A stretch of 64,000 nucleotides of DNA from Strongylocentrotus purpuratus (lineage: Eukaryota > Echinodermata > Echinoidea > Camarodonta > Strongylocentrotidae): assembly GCF_000002235.5 (NCBI RefSeq), contig NW_022145609.1, positions 32,527,301 to 32,591,300 of the forward strand. The letters run 5' to 3'. Below the pieces are notes generated by a model that saw only the letters and a program-made list of their open reading frames with translations, had not been told where the DNA came from and searched no databases. Below, piece after piece: positions 1 through 11,739 of this stretch. Numbering within the stretch: the stretch's first letter is position 1; every line of letters starts with the position of its first letter. The position numbers and the translations under genes were made by a program.

Positions 1-970
1 GTCCGGATTTCTGTTTGGACTCGTAGGTAAAGTCATCTTTGGTTTTTAAAACAGCATTGTTTAGTACAGTATTATTATTATTATTAAATCAGTGCCTTTA
101 ACTGCAACTCGAAGTAAAATAGTGCAAGTTTTAGGTCAACTACATATCGGGTGATTAAAAAAAATACAAATAATACAACCTCCATAGCATCTGGGATATG
201 CAAAAGATACGCCAGAAAAATAACGATGTTTTTATGCCGTCACAATATGAACCAACCCTGCCCAAAGCAGACGACATCCCATAAAGAATGAACAAAATTG
301 CAATGCTTTTATTTTCAATTTATAATGAGTTTAGTGTAAATAAATGTGATGGAATTTTACACCTTTCAAAAAGGGATGTGACCCCCATTCTGGTAACTAA
401 ATTCTTTTGTTTGTAAATACACAGGATAAGGGTTAGTGAACTATCAAAGAAACCACACTTTCAAATTAAAAAACCTCCGGAATGATAGCATGGACGTCAT
501 TTGTTCCCTCTTGAAACGCCGAACATTCCACGGTGTATGCAGCTGAAAATACAATGGCGTCTTACATGTATTTTGTTTACAAGCGACGGATTCCTTTTTC
601 TTTCGTTTCCCGTGCATTTTTCATCAAAATAATACCATGCATTGGGTTTAGAGTGAGGCAATAGATTAAACATTTCGCCCGAGGATCTTGAAGTAAGAGA
701 AATAACTGAAGAAAAGATGATAAATCAGGCACATCATGTTCAACATTTGATGTCATACATATCTCAGCAGCGACCGGAGAGCTTTTCAGGTGCTATGTCG
801 GGGCTGTATCTAAGTGTTTTGTAATTGTTAATAATCATTACTTCAAATGTTTCCAAGCATTGGCTTTTGATAACCTTGGCCAATCAAAGTGCCACCTTTG
901 CAATAATGACATTAAAGTTAGTTTTTTAAATCAATGAATCTTCTCTGTAAGTTTCCCTTTTCCCTTCCAA
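1..970. other. No gene seen
   Basis: AT-rich sequence with only a short (ATT)n near position 70. It is probably intron 2 of the + strand thioredoxin gene, inferred because exons 1-2 are absent from the window. Confidence 0.4.
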
Positions 971-972
971 TA

Positions 973-1273
973 GGCCATTTTCATAATGTTACCAAATGTA
1001 ATGCATAAGTGTTTGTGAAGTGCCTCAATACAAATTATTTCGTTCTCCTGTTAGGAATAATAGTATTTCAATATTCAAAATGCAACTGCATATATTAAGT
1101 GTTGCTAAGTAGGTCAAGCCATTTATGTTTGTCCAACTTGGCAACAACTTATGTTGCAGTTCGGATTCTGTCTATTGAAATACTATTATTCTGATCAGGT
1201 GAATGAAATAATATGTATTGAGGCACTTCACAAAGACTTATGCATTAAATTTGGTTATATTACGAAAATGGCC
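973..1273. mobile_element. Fold-back MITE, TA target duplication (family A, copy 1)
   Basis: The ends are ggccattttcataatg and, inverted, cgaaaatggcc, flanked by TA at 971-972 and 1274-1275. The two halves are imperfect inverted repeats of about 115 bp around a short centre, so the transcript would fold into a long hairpin. A TA duplication suggests Tc1/mariner-type mobilisation (inference). A second copy is at 3033-3297. Confidence 0.75.
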
Positions 1274-1376
1274 TACCGGTATTCAATTCAAGTCAATAGA
1301 TTCTGTATTGAAACATGTTTGAAAAAGAATAGATATACAATGAAGCAGAAAGGAAAGCATACCAAATTTAAAAAAG

Positions 1377-1822
1377 ATGGCTTGCCAAAGGATTTTTTTT
1401 TTTTTTTATCTTGATAAGTTTTTTGGACGTCCACTTCGATGGAAAGACTGTAAAGAAAAGGATTTAAAATTCACTGAGTATTTTGTATTGCTGGATTGTT
1501 ATAAAAAAATACCAGGAGCATGGAAGCATTCCTTTTTGCAGCAAAACTATCACCATCTCGTTTAAGATCTAAGAGATTTTCCTACTATTTTCTGTGATTC
1601 CGAATTCAAACAAATCCATTGACGAAGCAACTTTATCGTACTTTTCTAAGACTTAATAACACAGAAATTTCTAAAGTATTTACTCGCTTCAATGAGCTGT
1701 ATAATATGAATGAGCAACAAGTGTCAAACCTATTCACTCTACCAGCAAATGTTACAATTGATTCCAGACTCCGAATTATGCACTTTAAAATTTTGCCAAA
1801 GGATTTGATGAACTTTGACTGA
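1377..1822 (+). pseudogene. Decayed non-LTR retrotransposon fragment (reverse-transcriptase C-terminal region)
   Basis: Two open pieces, separated by stops and a frameshift, read like the end of an L1/Tx1-type reverse transcriptase. The first contains F-T-E-Y-F-V-L-L-D followed by I-P-G-A-W-K. The second contains V-S-N-L-F-T-L-P and then V-T-I-D-S-R-L-R, followed by H-F-K-I-L. In such LINEs this block (LP-x-x-VT-x-D-x-x-LR, then a FKIL-type motif) precedes the zinc-binding tail. It is truncated at both ends and not functional. It lies in what is probably intron 2 of the + strand thioredoxin gene. Assignment rests on remembered family patterns only. Confidence 0.5.
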
Positions 1823-3030
1823 TATAGGTTACTACATGTAGGAAATTAGTTACATAAGTATGATTAATGTTTTATTGATTTGTCAGATTTGAATATGAAA
1901 TAAATCCTCTAATGAGGCAAAAATAGAAATAAAAGAACAACACATAAATATAAATGATTTTAACATAGACAGTACATGTAATACATTTTTTTTACGAAAC
2001 TTGTTCTTGACGACAACTTGAAAGCTTGCCAGAGACTCGCCCAACATAGCAATATGTAATATGCAGACTTGATTTCAAGGATTGTAGTTCATTCTTTAAT
2101 AATGGGTTAATGGAATACCTCTTCACTTAAAGTCTCCTGGAAAGAAATATCAACAAATGTGAATATGTTAATAAATCAGTCTATTGAATTGGGTAGAGAT
2201 AAAATTAGAATTGGAAAGGGTGGTGGGAGAAAGAGATAGAGAACCATTGATGACTGCTGTTGACTATCACCAAACCGCCACTCTCCTCTCAGAGTCATTA
2301 AGCTGCCATTCTCCCTTCTAGATAGAGGAGACGACGTGAACAAAATTGATTAAGAGCAATGTCATCTCAATTCAATCATCATTTTGCAATTCCTGCGTAC
2401 AGTGCACATGCAGCCTTACGCTTTTACAGTGTTTGTTTTGTATTATTGACTGTAGACGTTGCCTTGTGCCTTGTAATCAATAGGTTCTACGGAAATGGAA
2501 AGTCTACGCTTCTACATGTATGAAGATATGAAACCTGTCGCATAGTCCTTTCATATATACACTTTTGTAGATACATGACATGTTGTATGTACAGTCTGTG
2601 CCTTGGCATATAAATTTAATTTGTACCAAAATGGTAAAACCCACCAAAACGTACACAGGAAACTTGCTCTCGAATATTATGTAATCATAAATTCATGAGT
2701 TATGAGTTATGATTGCAAATTGCCAACAGGAAGAGGACGAATGATACATTTTCTGATTTTCCTTTTGTGAAGAGAAACTGATTTAAATTGAGATAAAATA
2801 CACAGCTACAGTCACTCATACCTAAGGGTGACATTACTGGTACTAAAACGGGTGAATAAAATATGCTACAGTTTGTTATAATAATCTCATCAAGAATATT
2901 ATTCTTCCTTGTTGGTATTTTACAACTGGTTAAAAAAGGTAGTTGTTTTAAGGTTGGTTTAATATTCTGATATATCTCCCACCACAAAAACGCCAACATC
3001 AGGGTGCTGCATGAGTGCATCGATCATCAA
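1823..3030. other. No gene seen
   Basis: AT-rich sequence without recognised repeats, probably still thioredoxin intron. Confidence 0.4.
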
Positions 3031-3032
3031 TA

Positions 3033-3297
3033 GACCATTTTCTTAATGTAATCAAATTGAATGCATAAATCTTTGTTAAGTGTCTTGTTATACATGATTT
3101 AAATCACTTGTTACATATATATTTGTATTTCAATGGTCTGAATGAAGATTGCATCATTAATTGTACCTTGGTAGGACGTACATGTAAATGGTGTTACAAG
3201 GTCATGTACATGTAGGCCGAACAGGTTAATTAAATAATGGTAAGAGGCACTTAACAAAGATTTGTGCATTCATTTTGATTGCATTACGAAAATGGCC
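3033..3297. mobile_element. Fold-back MITE, family A, copy 2
   Basis: Same ends as the copy at 973-1273 (gaccattttc, and inverted gaaaatggcc), again with flanking TA. Inner arms include tgcataaatctttgttaagtg on the left and its inverse on the right. The centre has diverged. Confidence 0.72.
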
Positions 3298-3346
3298 TAT
3301 TGTAATGAAGTCTGTGTGGATAGATGCCAGTATTTATAGAGTCCCT

Positions 3347-3655
3347 GGGTGGTATTCTCATAAGTTAAGCCGGGACTAAGTCCAGACTAAACAAGAATTT
3401 TAGTTCACACTTCTATGGAATGCTAGCTTTCATCTTCCTCCTTCAATATTCATGACAAAGATAATCTACCAAAGACTTTGTTAAAATTCAGTTCATACTT
3501 ATATTATCTTTTTCTTCCCAATTCATCGCAAAATTAATTTTTTGGACACTTTTTATTGAAGGATTAAAATAATCTGTACACAGTAAATGAGTTGGCAACT
3601 GACACTCCATAAAAGTGTGGACTAACTTAGCACGCGCTACTGGAATACCACCCCC
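3347..3655. mobile_element. MITE with GGGTGGTATTC ends
   Basis: The left end gggtggtattct is mirrored by the right end ggaataccacccc. Further partial inverted similarity exists inside (ggactaagtcc against ggactaacttag). There is no coding capacity. It lies directly upstream of the 3690-3914 hairpin. Confidence 0.6.
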
Positions 3656-3689
3656 TGTCATTATCAATGCAGTTGGGGTGGGGTCCTGG

Positions 3690-3914
3690 CACTATGAACA
3701 TGACTGACAAAGAAAGCGGACAAAATATACAGTTCTTCAGGTAAACAAAGGAACATCCCTTCACTGCTATTACGTAAAAATGTGTAGAACAGGTGAATAT
3801 GCATGTGACACCTGTTTTACACATTTTTACATAATAGCAATGAAGGGATGTTTCTTTGTCTACCTGAGGAACTGTATATTTTGTCCGCTTTCTTTGTCAG
3901 TCATATTCATAGTG
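3690..3914. repeat. Long inverted repeat: 106-bp arms, 13-nt loop
   Basis: The arms at 3690-3795 and 3809-3914 are near-perfect reverse complements, starting cactatgaacatgactgac and ending gtcagtcatattcatagtg. The spacer aatatgcatgtga is only 13 nt. A transcript of either strand would form a hairpin of about 106 bp. Confidence 0.9.
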
Positions 3915-4369
3915 TGGGTTACCGGTAGGTTCGATATCTCCCCAAATGGTTAGAGATATCTGAAAAGTGGCTGAAGAGTTATCATAAGGTTGGATGTGTA
4001 CGCCCAGATATTTCACATACCGGTATTTTATTCTTCCTTTTGATAGTGGCTGGTGGATGTAGACCAAAACATGTACAGTATTGTTGTATCACTACTGTGT
4101 GCATTGTAAGGCTCCCATTCATTGAGTAATTTGAGAGTTAGTAGTTGAAGGAAGTAAATCCTTTCCAAAGCCATTGTGTGGCTTGGTGGTTAAGTGTTTA
4201 ATCACTGAATAGAGTGTTATCAATAGATGAATACATTTAGGTCATCTTTAGAGCAGAGCATGCAAGCGCTTTACAAAACAAAAATAGCCACAGACTCATA
4301 CCAAAAGATAGCCATATAAATAATTTCGTACATCACAATCCAAATAGCTTGGACCTGCCCACAAACGAA

Positions 4370-4625
4370 ACCCCAGAAGAAACACCACTTCAAATAACAT
4401 GAAGCATTTTAACTTTCACTACTTCCATACGAACAAAACCCATATTAGAAACAACATTTTGAATTACATGAAGCATTTTAACTTTCACTACTTCCATACA
4501 AACAAAACCCAGAAGAACAACACTTCAAATTCAAGGAAGCATTTATAATAACTTTCACTACTTTCATACCAACAAAACCTAGAAAAAACAACATTTTGAA
4601 TCTCATCTCCCTGATTACATGAAGC
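4370..4625. repeat. Minisatellite, about 70-bp unit, roughly four copies
   Basis: Units share ttaactttcactacttccata followed by caaaaccca and aacaacattttgaat or a variant. Copies differ by small indels. Confidence 0.7.
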
Positions 4626-4638
4626 AATAGCATTTTAA

Positions 4639-5021
4639 AGGGAACGTTTAACAATGTTAAATCTGAGATACTGTACACCGCCCTACCTGTTATCAGTGTC
4701 TGTGAAATGGTGTAATATTGAAGCCCTATAAAAATCGCGCATCAAAATGATCAAGAAGTGCCTCAAAAAAGTAAAAAATCTTTGAGTGACCAGTTTTACC
4801 ATACTCGTTTTCCCCAAAAGACTTTAGTGTTATGAAAACCGTTTGGCAAACGGTTTTCAAACTTTGTAATTCCAATGATAAATATCTTGATAATCAAACA
4901 GGCGATCGGCTTGTAAAAGTCATGGGGTTCCTGACTGACCTAAAGGTTTATAATTATCATTGCAGCATGAGCTAAATCAAGAATTTTGTTTCAGAATCGG
5001 AGACAAAGTTACCGGATCCCT
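4639..5021 (-). mobile_element. TTAA-flanked MITE, family D, copy 1
   Basis: The element starts agggaac and ends gatccct, with TTAA at 4635-4638 and 5022-5025. Its reverse complement matches the element at 37356-37740 over the whole length, including aaccccatgacttttacaagcc. This confirms the boundaries independently. Confidence 0.82.
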
Positions 5022-5399
5022 TTAACTATAGTATTATGCCTACATGTACATACATGTGTAATTGTAAAACAAAATATTCATCAACCAGGTGAATGAAGTT
5101 TTCTAATAAAAACCAAAAAAAGAAATCTGAGTGAATCAAGAAACTTCTAGTGAGCCACTGAGCCACATGTTCATGTACAGTACATTAGGGACAACTTTTA
5201 CTACATGTAGGTGCAGTCATTGTAATCACTGTATACGTCAAGTTCATTGGCCTCTTTAATTGCCAGTCATTTTAATTATATTGCTTATGAAAATACATGA
5301 AAACCATTTATTTATAAGCACCATTTTGTATTGTGTTCATTTTCTATTTAATGTACTTAAATGTATACATGCACTTATGTCACATGCACTTTTTATTAA

Positions 5400-5520
5400 T
5401 ACTTTTACAATAAATGTAAACATGTTCATCTCAGCCCTTGAGCTGCCTACCATGTATATTTTTTGTCATTGAATGTTGAAATAAACCTTGAATTGAATGG
5501 AATTGAATTTAACACAGGTG
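5400..5520 (+). mobile_element. Short LINE 3' tail remnant
   Basis: The stretch ending gttgaaataaaccttgaattgaatgg resembles the 3' end of non-LTR elements with ttgaa-type tails. It is only about 120 nt long and carries no coding sequence. Confidence 0.35.
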
Positions 5521-6121
5521 GAAGTATTATTCTGTAGAGGGCAAACAAAAGGTCTTCATGAAGCACCTCTATCTCTTTGACAGTGATTATTCCAAAATCC
5601 ACAATGTGTGATGTCTCCATGTGTGGGGAAAACTCTGTGAAAACTCTGTGATGACTGAATTTGGGAGTTCCAAATTGCATTTCTAGCAAAGCCCAAAAGT
5701 TTGTACATGTACTGTACATACTAACATGGTCAAAAGTAATTCTAAGACTTCATAATTTAACAATCACCCAGTTTCATGAGATTGTTTTGAGGTCCAAAAC
5801 TATATGGACCCAACATTTCTAGCCATTTTGACCAGTGTAAAAAATACACGGGGGCTCAGGGCGATTTGCCCCCAAAATGCCCAAAAGAGCCCCCGTAAAT
5901 TTGCATAGAGTTCAATGCAAAACAAATTTTAGAGTGTTATTTATATGCAGGCAAGTTTGAAAAGTAGCCCCCGAAAAATAAATATTAATTTTTTTTCCCT
6001 GATTTTGACTGGGTCAAGACTCAATTATTCAATTCAACCACAGAATCTTTTTCCAGTCGCCCAGTTTTGAGCTCCAAAATACATGGACCTGACATGACTT
6101 CTTCTTTGTTTTACCTCACAG

Positions 6122-6181
6122 GGACTCGCAACAGAATACCCGGCTGTGAAATTTGGTAAAGTGGATGTTGACGACGCATCG
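6122..6181 (+). CDS. TXN: Thioredoxin, coding exon equivalent to human TXN exon 3
   Basis: This 60-nt, phase-0 exon lies between a good acceptor (ttacctcacag) and a good donor (gtaagt). It encodes 20 residues, from G-L-A-T-E-Y to V-D-V-D-D-A-S. These align with human thioredoxin residues 44-63, the beta-3 strand region containing VDVDD. Human TXN exon 3 is also exactly 60 nt with both ends in phase 0, so length, phase and sequence all agree. Human Cys62 is Ala here. The gene is inferred to be a small cytosolic dithiol-disulfide oxidoreductase that reduces protein disulfides and is recharged by thioredoxin reductase. The upstream exons with the start codon and WCGPC were searched for in 1-6121 and not found, so intron 2 probably runs past the left edge. 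The family call is secure; orthology to TXN rather than a close paralog is inferred. Confidence 0.9.
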
Positions 6182-6259
6182 GTAAGTACATATGTAAACA
6201 ATACAGGATTGAATGTAGATTTGGGGTTATTGCATTGCATGTGGGCCTGATATGTATTA

Positions 6260-6391
6260 TACAGTCAAACCACCTACCTCTACAAAGACTACATTTTTTT
6301 GTTTCCCTTGAAAATTGTTTCTCATTAGAACATGTACTATACAAGGAACCTGTTTCCCTTGGGCATTTGCTATAGACAGGTTTTTACTGTA
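6260..6391. mobile_element. Short MITE with TACAGTCAAACC ends, in thioredoxin intron 3
   Basis: The left end tacagtcaaaccacc is mirrored by the right end acaggtttttactgta. The interior holds tacaaagactac and gtttcccttg, shared with repeats near 12.2-12.8, 20.1 and 58.2 kb. Confidence 0.65.
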
Positions 6392-6458
6392 ATTAGCAGT
6401 TTTGCAAATGAAACTTACCCGGTATAAGGAAACCTACTTCAGGCAGTGTTGCAACACG

Positions 6459-7033
6459 TGGGTGGGGTGACAAAACCTTGTATCTCAATTTTTTGAGAAT
6501 TTGATTTTTTTGCATAATTTTGTACGACACCACCTGATAAATCCATGGAACGCCTCCTTCTCGTTTTTTTCACAAATTCCACACAAACACCCTTAAACTA
6601 AACCTCGTGACTTTAACCCCCTTTAAAGCTGCATTGACAAAACCTCGTAACATAAAGATATGTAATTCCTTTTCCTCGTTACTCACACAAGGCCTAACAG
6701 TACCGAAGTTAGTGTATACAAATTCTCGTAACTTATTCAACCAAATCCTCGTAACTCATTCAGAGTTGATAGTAAGAACTCTTATCTCAATTTGAATAAA
6801 AACTTAAAACTCGTATCTCAATGTAGATAAACGCAAAAACCTCATAACTCACTTTCAAATATAAAAACAATTATTTTACTGTATTTCAACAATGTCATTA
6901 AAAATTGTATAAATATTCCAGTTTTAAAAAGAAAGGACAGTGTCACAGCACTAAATTTGTTGAGACAGGAAAGTTTTTTCGCTCTCCTGAAAATTCATGA
7001 TTTTTGAGATACGAGGTTTTGTCACCCCACCGA
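6459..7033. mobile_element. MITE with about 27-bp terminal inverted repeats, in thioredoxin intron 3
   Basis: The left end gtgggtggggtgacaaaacc and the right end ggttttgtcaccccaccgac are near-perfect reverse complements, extended inward by ttgtatctcaa / ttgagatacga. The interior repeats short units such as aacctcgtaactca. There is no coding capacity. Confidence 0.75.
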
Positions 7034-7426
7034 CGAACGGTTACTTTAACTGAGGGTTATTAGTACTTTGGATTTGGACTTAGGGGAATCACCACAAACA
7101 GTGTAGTGTGTGTACAATCTTGCGTGCCACTGCTAGTTTGACGGCCTTACACTTACAGGAAATTGCAATCCCTAAGCTTCCCTTTGAGTCATGGTGCGCG
7201 TTTGTGGGAAGGGAAAGTCTATCATTTATTATTATTAATTTGGCAACATACATCAATATAAAACTATATATATATTCGTATGCAATGTACAGAAGAGAAG
7301 AAGAAAAAAAAGGATAGAAAACAACGGTTTTCCTCCCCAACCTAGCAAATAATGATAATAATAATGATAATAATCATAATGATCATAATAATTAATGCTT
7401 ATTTTTCTCTTTTAATCCTTTTGCAG

Positions 7427-7492
7427 GAAGTATCAGAAGAGTGTGGCATCAGTGCGATGCCTACATTCCAGTTCTTTAAGAATGGGGAGAAA
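7427..7492 (+). CDS. TXN: Thioredoxin, coding exon equivalent to human TXN exon 4
   Basis: This 66-nt, phase-0 exon runs from acceptor ttttgcag to donor gtgagt. Its 22 residues begin E-V-S-E-E-C and continue with the hallmark M-P-T-F-Q-F-F-K-N-G. The Met-Pro-Thr holds the cis-proline that packs against the active-site disulfide (human Pro75). Cys69 is kept, but human Cys73, used for dimer formation and nitrosylation in mammals, is Ala. Human exon 4 is also 66 nt and phase 0. The intron on the left (6182-7426) contains two MITEs, and the intron on the right (7493-8762) contains a nested pair. None of them disturbs the splice sites. Confidence 0.93.
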
Positions 7493-7517
7493 GTGAGTAC
7501 ATTACATCTTGTTACCC

Positions 7518-8396
7518 ATTGAAGGGCAAGTTCACCTGGACAGTCAGTTAGACCCCGTTTACAGTGAGAAAATTGGGAGCCGGGGCAGGCCGCGCAATTG
7601 GCCGCGCATTTGGTGCGTTTACAGTGAGAAAAAGCCGGGCCAGGCCGCGGCCGAGACTACCTCCAGAGCAGGGCTAAATGCGCAGCCAGTTTGGCCTTGC
7701 ATTTGGCCTTTAACGCGTTTACAGTGCGAGGCAAGGCCAGGCCGCGTCCGGCCCAGGCCACAGCCTGGCCCGGCCTTTTGCTCACTGTAACAGGGGTCAA
7801 AGAAGCAGAAAATGAGAGAACCAGATCACTGAAAGTTTGAGAGAAAGTGTGGTAGGGAGTTATGAATATTTCAAAATGAAAAAACAAACAAAATGGTTTC
7901 TTATAAGAATTTTTGTTTTTAAAGCAAAAATTTGTTATTTTCACGTTATTTTTGAAAGCAAATTTAATCCAAATCATTTATAGGGATAGGAGACCTCAAG
8001 GTGTTCAACTATAGTACATTGACCCCAAGTGTACTGAAAGGCAGCACTCCAAAGTGCCCCAATAGCACTGACGTCGTACAGTGTACAGACGTTATGTTCA
8101 AAGCACATATGTATCTGTACAGAAAATTTCATGAACTTTCAATTCCTTTGCTACTGATGACAAAATAGATTTGTTTCATACATATTTGCAATAATTATAT
8201 TGAGGGTAAATGTATGACTGAACATTTTTTGTTAGTACAAGGCAAGTGGGAGGGGAGCTCGCAAGATACGTCACAGAGTTGCCAATACATTTATTTCTTA
8301 TTTTTGATTGGTTTTTGGTCACACTATTACTGACCTGCTTCTCTCATTTTTCTGCTTCTATTAAAACCTACTTGGTAACATGATGGACTTCCCCTT
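7518..8396. mobile_element. Degenerate copy of MITE family I, split by a nested element
   Basis: The left end ttgaagggcaagttcacctgg and the right end gatggacttcccctttat correspond to the ends of the intact copy at 51860-52398. Internal words also agree, such as aaaatgagagaa, tgaaagtttgag and cacagagttgccaat. A GC-rich element occupies 7551-7798. It lies in thioredoxin intron 4. Confidence 0.6.
7551..7798. mobile_element. GC-rich MITE nested inside another MITE
   Basis: The ends gaccccgtttacagtgag and ctcactgtaacaggggtc are inverted repeats. The interior is far richer in G+C than its surroundings and repeats ggccaggccgcg and cgtttacagtg. Removing it rejoins the family I sequence on both sides, which shows it inserted later. 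Open frames across it are not credible genes. Confidence 0.75.
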
Positions 8397-8762
8397 TATC
8401 TGATATTGATTGTCCAATGAATCTTAGGCAAGGGGGTTTAATAGGATCAAAAGGGGTATTTTGCCCAGAAGGGGCTCAGGGGCAGCACCCTTTACATATA
8501 TATATACTGTATACCGGTATGTAAAAGCCCAACCTACGAAATCAGAATGGTCCAATGATTATCGCATAATCAAAGCGAGACAGCCAAGGGCATTTTCCGT
8601 TTTTTTCCTCAAATTTTTAACTGTTATTTCATTTTCAAAATTGCCACAGAGTTTAGTAGTAAACCAAATGTCATGTACATTAAAAAATAAGGAAAACCAT
8701 CGCATGATCTTCAATACTGATCATGATTTCCTTTGTTTGTCACTTTTGTACCGACTTTACAG

Positions 8763-8828
8763 GTAGCAGAAGTGAAAGGAGCAAGTGAAAAAGCACTGGT
8801 GGATGCCCTCAAGGAATTAATAAAATAG
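8763..8828 (+). CDS. TXN: Thioredoxin, last coding exon with stop
   Basis: Acceptor ctttacag is followed in phase 0 by 21 codons and TAG at 8826-8828. The residues start V-A-E-V-K-G-A-S and end A-L-K-E-L-I-K, matching the last beta strand and the C-terminal helix of thioredoxin (human [20 protein letters not shown]). The three visible exons supply 63 residues. With the usual 43 upstream residues the protein would be about 106 aa, the normal size for the family. The stop codon lies where the human one does, so the C-terminus is intact. Confidence 0.92.
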   Translation, partial: VAEVKGASEKALVDALKELIK

Positions 8829-9360
8829 CTGAATTCTCGGCTGTAGACTGTGCTGCAAGGTTCCCTCTTCCCGCCTCTCACCTGTACCCATACACCACAA
8901 TTCTCCACTATTCTCATCGACTGGGTCGACCCTCAGTCACCCGACGGCCGGCCGTGTAAAACCACTTTGATACGTGTGGCAGTGCCCCACCATGACTACT
9001 GAAGCAGCATACACGTAAACCATTGTCATTGCATGACTACGGTACACAACTAATAAACATAACAGCAGTTTCCTTATTTGCCATCACTCATCGACTGAGA
9101 TGTAGTACATGTACGTGCACTTTGTCAACTATCATTATGGTTAACGCGATTGAACAACTTCTGAAAGGTCTGTGATCCAATCGTTACGTTACTTTGTACT
9201 TTCATTTATTTTCCTCCAAATTCTGTATCATATTTGATATTTCCCCCTCATATCTTGGACATGCTTTTATTGACTAGCATTTTGTCTTCTTCATTGTACA
9301 CACACACGCGCACAAATACGAACAAACATGATTTTGCAAATAAAGAACAAGATTAAAGTG
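8829..9360 (+). other. Probable 3' UTR of the + strand thioredoxin gene
   Basis: Non-coding sequence follows the TAG. Two AATAAA hexamers lie downstream, at 9052-9057 and 9339-9344. The second is followed by a T-rich stretch typical of a cleavage region, so the end near 9360 is a guess. A third AATAAA lies near 10358, so a longer form is possible. Confidence 0.45.
9339..9344 (+). terminator. Candidate poly(A) signal AATAAA
   Basis: A canonical hexamer about 510 nt past the thioredoxin stop codon, with T/GT-rich sequence 20-40 nt downstream. An alternative signal is at 9052-9057. There is no transcript evidence. Confidence 0.35.
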
Positions 9361-10544
9361 CCTTTTATGTTTTGATTGCCAAAATGGTTCGATGTTTATG
9401 AATTCTACCGACACATAACAAAGACGACTCCATGCCTGGCTCATGATGAAGACAAAGTTGAGATTTGAGATCAGTTTTTGATAAGAGTAGGACGATGTCA
9501 CCTATGAATCAAGTCACATATTTGGCTTGCAATGATTTCAAAAGATAAGCATGAAAGGGATTATTATTATGTTCCGTACCGATTGGGTGTGCAGCCATTT
9601 CAATGATAAGTGCCGCTGTAAATGATCGAGCAAGTTAAAGTGAATTACCTCGCGGTGTGTTCTGTTCATGATTAAATAAGGAAATGACCTTGAATCCAGT
9701 TCATTGAATACACATTAATACTCCTTTCTATTTTTGACTTGTTTCTGTCATGCATGTCGATTTCTATGTGAATTATACAGCATTTCTGACTTTTTTAATG
9801 TGAATCAAATCCCCACTTTCTAATGCCACTCTCATGTAGAAGTGGAAAGCAGCACTAAAAAAATCTACAGGGGAAGAAAAACAGCATTATATAATCATTT
9901 ATGCTCATAGTCAATTATCCAATTCTCTCTAAGTACATGTAGGTCCTATCTCTTTTACATGATGAATGTTTGATTTTTTTCATGAAAGAGGTATCTATTC
10001 GAATATGTATCAATTGCATACATGTCATGTGCATACATGTATATACATGTATGCTGTGTGAAATCGCAAGAAAAAGAACAAGCTGACATACAGCTGACGT
10101 ATGCATAAAACGCAATTGATAAAGAGGCCTTTGTGTTCTAATGTGTTTTTTTCAGGAATCATGATTTGTTTTTCATACCTAATCAATACCTTCTTTGCGA
10201 ATCGAAAGTCAAATTGCAATTTCAAATCATCGGCCAAATTCTATATTCCTTTTTTTATACTTTTTGGGGAAAAAAATATTTTGTCTTTTTGAATTTTCTT
10301 TTGTAAATGATTTGTGTGTATTTCACTAATCATCTAGATAAATTGATTTTGATGTGAATGTAATAAATTAGATTATTTCTAACATACTCTTTATGTATCT
10401 CGGTGTTGTTTCATGTACATGTAACTTCATCATTGATTAAGATAACTTGTGCCATCTAGATGGTGCAAGACCAAACTAATGAATACAAGTAGTTTTCTTC
10501 AGATAATGCAAAATTTGAAATATAACAGAACAAAAACAAACAAA

Positions 10545-10697
10545 AAAGGAAGAGAGAGGGGAAGGGGGAGAGAGAGATAGGGGGAAGAGAGGGGGGAGAG
10601 AGAGAGAGAGAGAGAGGGAGGGAGAGAGAGAGGAAGGAAGAGAGAGAGAGAGAGGGAGAGAGAGAAAGGAATATTTCAGGTGGGGGGGGGGGGGGGC
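10545..10697. repeat. (GA)n-rich purine tract ending in poly-G
   Basis: About 150 nt almost purely of A and G on the + strand, finishing in a run of about 15 G at 10681-10696. A C run lies at about 10880-10890. Confidence 0.9.
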
Positions 10698-11739
10698 TGT
10701 CAAATTATTGCTGTACACATACATGCGCAACCCCCAAAATGATGGTTAATTGTCGTCAAATAGGTCAAGAAAAAGCGTGAAAAAACTAGCAAAGTATGTG
10801 ACTTTGACCAATTGATTGTTTAGGTTTTTGGGGAACAACTGTGGTCACGCATACATGTGTACAGCAATTTATTTGACTGCCCCCCCCCCCTTTCCCCCTG
10901 GTATGTAACTTACAATGCAGATAATTGTAATAATAAATATTTTGCACTCTCCAATAATAACAAACAGAATCTAGAAAATTGTAGTTTGACATATATTTCA
11001 CTATAAATCTTTTATTCCATTTACAAGTGCAAAACATTATTGTTCTATGGATACTGGTGTTCAAGTGGATCAGACGTACAATTTTTTTTCAAAAATTACC
11101 ACAAAAATATCAATCTACTGCTTCTACATGTACTGTGTATGCACCTTTGATCATAATGATGAAACATAATACTATTGGATTAAGGTGGTCCATAACTTGA
11201 TACCTCATCATGAATGATGTACATTAAAGATATGATTATGAGTTTTTTATCTGGAAAAGAGGAAAATTTATTTGTGAGATTTCCTATTTGTCTTGTGTCG
11301 GTGTGAAAAGGATTGCTCTTCAAATACTTCATATTTGAAACGTTACAATAAACTGCAGAAATGTTTGGACTAAACTTTCATGTCACATTGTTTGTATAGT
11401 CTCATGAACACATTTTTGTGTACAGCTCATTTGACTTAAATACAGCAAGACTGATAGCGAGCCAATCTCCTATCATTTTGATTCCAAAGCCCTGCAATGT
11501 ACACCTAATTTGTATTGCATAATCAACCTATTCTAATTGTTTCTTTCACATTGCAATGGCATGACCAGGGATCTATTTCATAAACCTCAATCAAACTGTT
11601 AAAGGCTACAGGGCCTACAACTTGTGCACCGTAAAGAAGAACCACCCTTTGGCACAACAATTCAATAATGATATATAATAACATACAATGCACATGGACT
11701 ACTACTACTATATATTATATACCGGTATACACTTTTTAA

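Noticed and set aside
7509..7977. GC-rich open frames on both strands
   Set aside because: They cover the nested GC-rich MITE and cross its ends; no homology recognised.
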